In this document: in pieces, positions 4,432-5,366 of the stretch
Layout: the number at the start of each line of letters is the position of its first letter
How positions within the stretch are numbered: position 1 is the first letter of the stretch
Assembly (NCBI GenBank): GCA_028290925.1
Contig: JAQGIX010000241.1
Coordinates: 1 to 5,366, forward strand
Source of the DNA: Phenylobacterium sp.
Lineage (GTDB): Bacteria; Pseudomonadota; Alphaproteobacteria; Caulobacterales; Caulobacteraceae
DNA: 5,366 nt
Reading direction: 5' to 3'
Translations under genes and position numbers: made by a program
The notes under the pieces: model-generated
Seen by the model: only the letters and a program-made list of their open reading frames with translations
Database searches by the model: none
What the model was told of the DNA's origin: nothing

Positions 4432-5366
4432 CAGATCGGCAGGTCCTTGCGCACCTTGGCGCGCAGCACGTCGATGGGAGCCAGGCCCTTGTCGGACTTG
4501 AAGTGCCAGTAGGTCCAGCCGTTGCAGGCCGGCGCCGACTGCATCATCGCGCCCATCTTATGGATCGACCCGGACAGGTCGCCGACGACCAGGCTGCCGT
4601 CCGGACGCACCCGGGCGGAGTGGCGCCCCTGCGGGCAGAACAGCATGTCGCCCGGCCGCAGCAGGCCCGCCTCGACGATCTGCCCGAACGGGATGCGCGG
4701 CTCGGACTTCTTGGAGCTGGTGACCATCAGCTCCTCCGGCGTGGCGGGGATGACCTTGGCGATGCGGTCGCGGGCCAGCTTCACATAGTCGGCCTCGCGC
4801 TCGATGCCGATGTAGCGGCGGCCGAGCCGCCGCGCCGCGGCCCCCGTGGTGCCGGTGCCGAAGAACGGATCGAGGATCACGTCGCCGACCTTGGTGGAGG
4901 ACAGGATCACCCGGTGCAGCAGGGCCTCGGGCTTCTGGGTCGGGTGCGCCTTGACGCCCGAGGCGTCCTTCAGCCGCTCTTCGCCGGTGCACAGCGGCAA
5001 GGTCCAGTCGGAGCGCATCTGCAGCTCGTCATTGGCCATCTTCATGGCGTCGTAGTTGAAGGTGTAGCGCTTGGCGCCGCGCCCCTTGGCCGCCCAGATC
5101 AGGGTCTCGTGCGCATTGGTGAAGCGCGTGCCCTTGAAGTTCGGCATCGGGTTCGACTTGCGCCAGATCACATCGTTGAGGATCCAGAATCCGAGGTCCT
5201 GCAGCGCCGCGCCCACGCGGAAGATGTTGTGGTAGGAGCCGATCACCCAGATCGCGCCGTTGGGCTTCAGCACCCGGTGGCATTCCGTCAGCCAGGCCCG
5301 CGTGAAGGCGTCATAGGTCTCGAAGCTGTCGAACCGGTCCCAGTCGTCGTCCACCGCGTCGACCTT
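4431..5366 (-). CDS. ccrM: Cell-cycle DNA adenine methyltransferase CcrM, lacking the N-terminus (runs off the right edge)
   Basis: CcrM methylates the N6 of adenine in GANTC and in Caulobacter acts late in the cell cycle, linking methylation state to gene expression. The reading frame is open to the edge; 311 residues are visible, beginning KVDAVDDDWDRFDSF. Aligned from the C-terminus with the 358-residue C. crescentus enzyme as I recall it, about 48 residues are missing, including the catalytic DPPY motif. Visible motifs: HPTQKPEALLHRVI from residue 141, and the SAM-binding DPFFGTGTTG at 166-175, in the order expected of a beta-class methyltransferase. From about 220 comes the C-terminal DNA-recognition domain, with FGQIVEAGLLRPGD, GDLSGSIHK and NGWTYWHF. 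S267 and W284 correspond to S315 and W332, reported as important in C. crescentus CcrM. The start and promoter lie outside the window. A GTG at 5354 is internal, not the start. Confidence 0.96.
   Translation of the reverse strand, partial: KVDAVDDDWDRFDSFETYDAFTRAWLTECHRVLKPNGAIWVIGSYHNIFRVGAALQDLGFWILNDVIWRKSNPMPNFKGTRFTNAHETLIWAAKGRGAKRYTFNYDAMKMANDELQMRSDWTLPLCTGEERLKDASGVKAHPTQKPEALLHRVILSSTKVGDVILDPFFGTGTTGAAARRLGRRYIGIEREADYVKLARDRIAKVIPATPEELMVTSSKKSEPRIPFGQIVEAGLLRPGDMLFCPQGRHSARVRPDGSLVVGDLSGSIHKMGAMMQSAPACNGWTYWHFKSDKGLAPIDVLRAKVRKDLPI

Overview
The window is GC-rich (about two-thirds or more by eye) and reads as alphaproteobacterial chromosome, most likely from the Caulobacterales (Caulobacter/Phenylobacterium relatives). 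The evidence is a CcrM-type GANTC adenine methyltransferase with the characteristic C-terminal domain, an alphaproteobacterial-style MutY, a DUF721/DciA protein and an SMC whose N-terminus resembles the Caulobacter protein. Nearly every base is assigned to a housekeeping gene or to a palindromic intergenic repeat. No phage, IS, CRISPR or RNA gene was seen.

Layout: the left half is a minus-strand block. In transcription order it is a DUF721/DciA-family gene (2639-2097), a DsbA-like thioredoxin-fold lipoprotein (1980-1366), a second DsbA-like secreted protein (1361-717) and the 5' end of smc (716 to beyond base 1). The last three genes are packed with gaps of 4 and 0 bases, and smc starts at a GTG directly after the stop of the dsbA gene. 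mutY lies divergently on the plus strand (2769-3815). The right end is a second minus-strand block: ccrM, lacking its N-terminus (beyond 5366 to 4431), then a GNAT acetyltransferase gene (4431-3973) that shares one base with the ccrM stop codon.

The two intergenic spaces around mutY each hold an inverted-repeat element. The downstream copy (3821-3967) is well preserved and fills almost the whole gap between mutY and the GNAT gene. The upstream copy (2652-2755) is more degenerate and fills the gap between the DUF721 gene and mutY. They share GTCATCCC-type outer ends and CGGGACCCA-type inner arms, so mutY is bracketed by two members of one palindromic family.

Functionally this is a chromosome-maintenance neighbourhood: methylation of the chromosome (CcrM), repair of 8-oxoG:A mispairs (MutY), probable helicase loading (DciA) and chromosome organisation (SMC). 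A pair of envelope thiol oxidoreductases sits in the same transcription unit as smc. I did not find an obviously new biological system. The points most worth a second look are the repeat pair around mutY, the duplicated DsbA genes with a lipoprotein/soluble split and a second cysteine pair, the start-site ambiguities caused by the repeat, and the scarcity and placement of GANTC sites.
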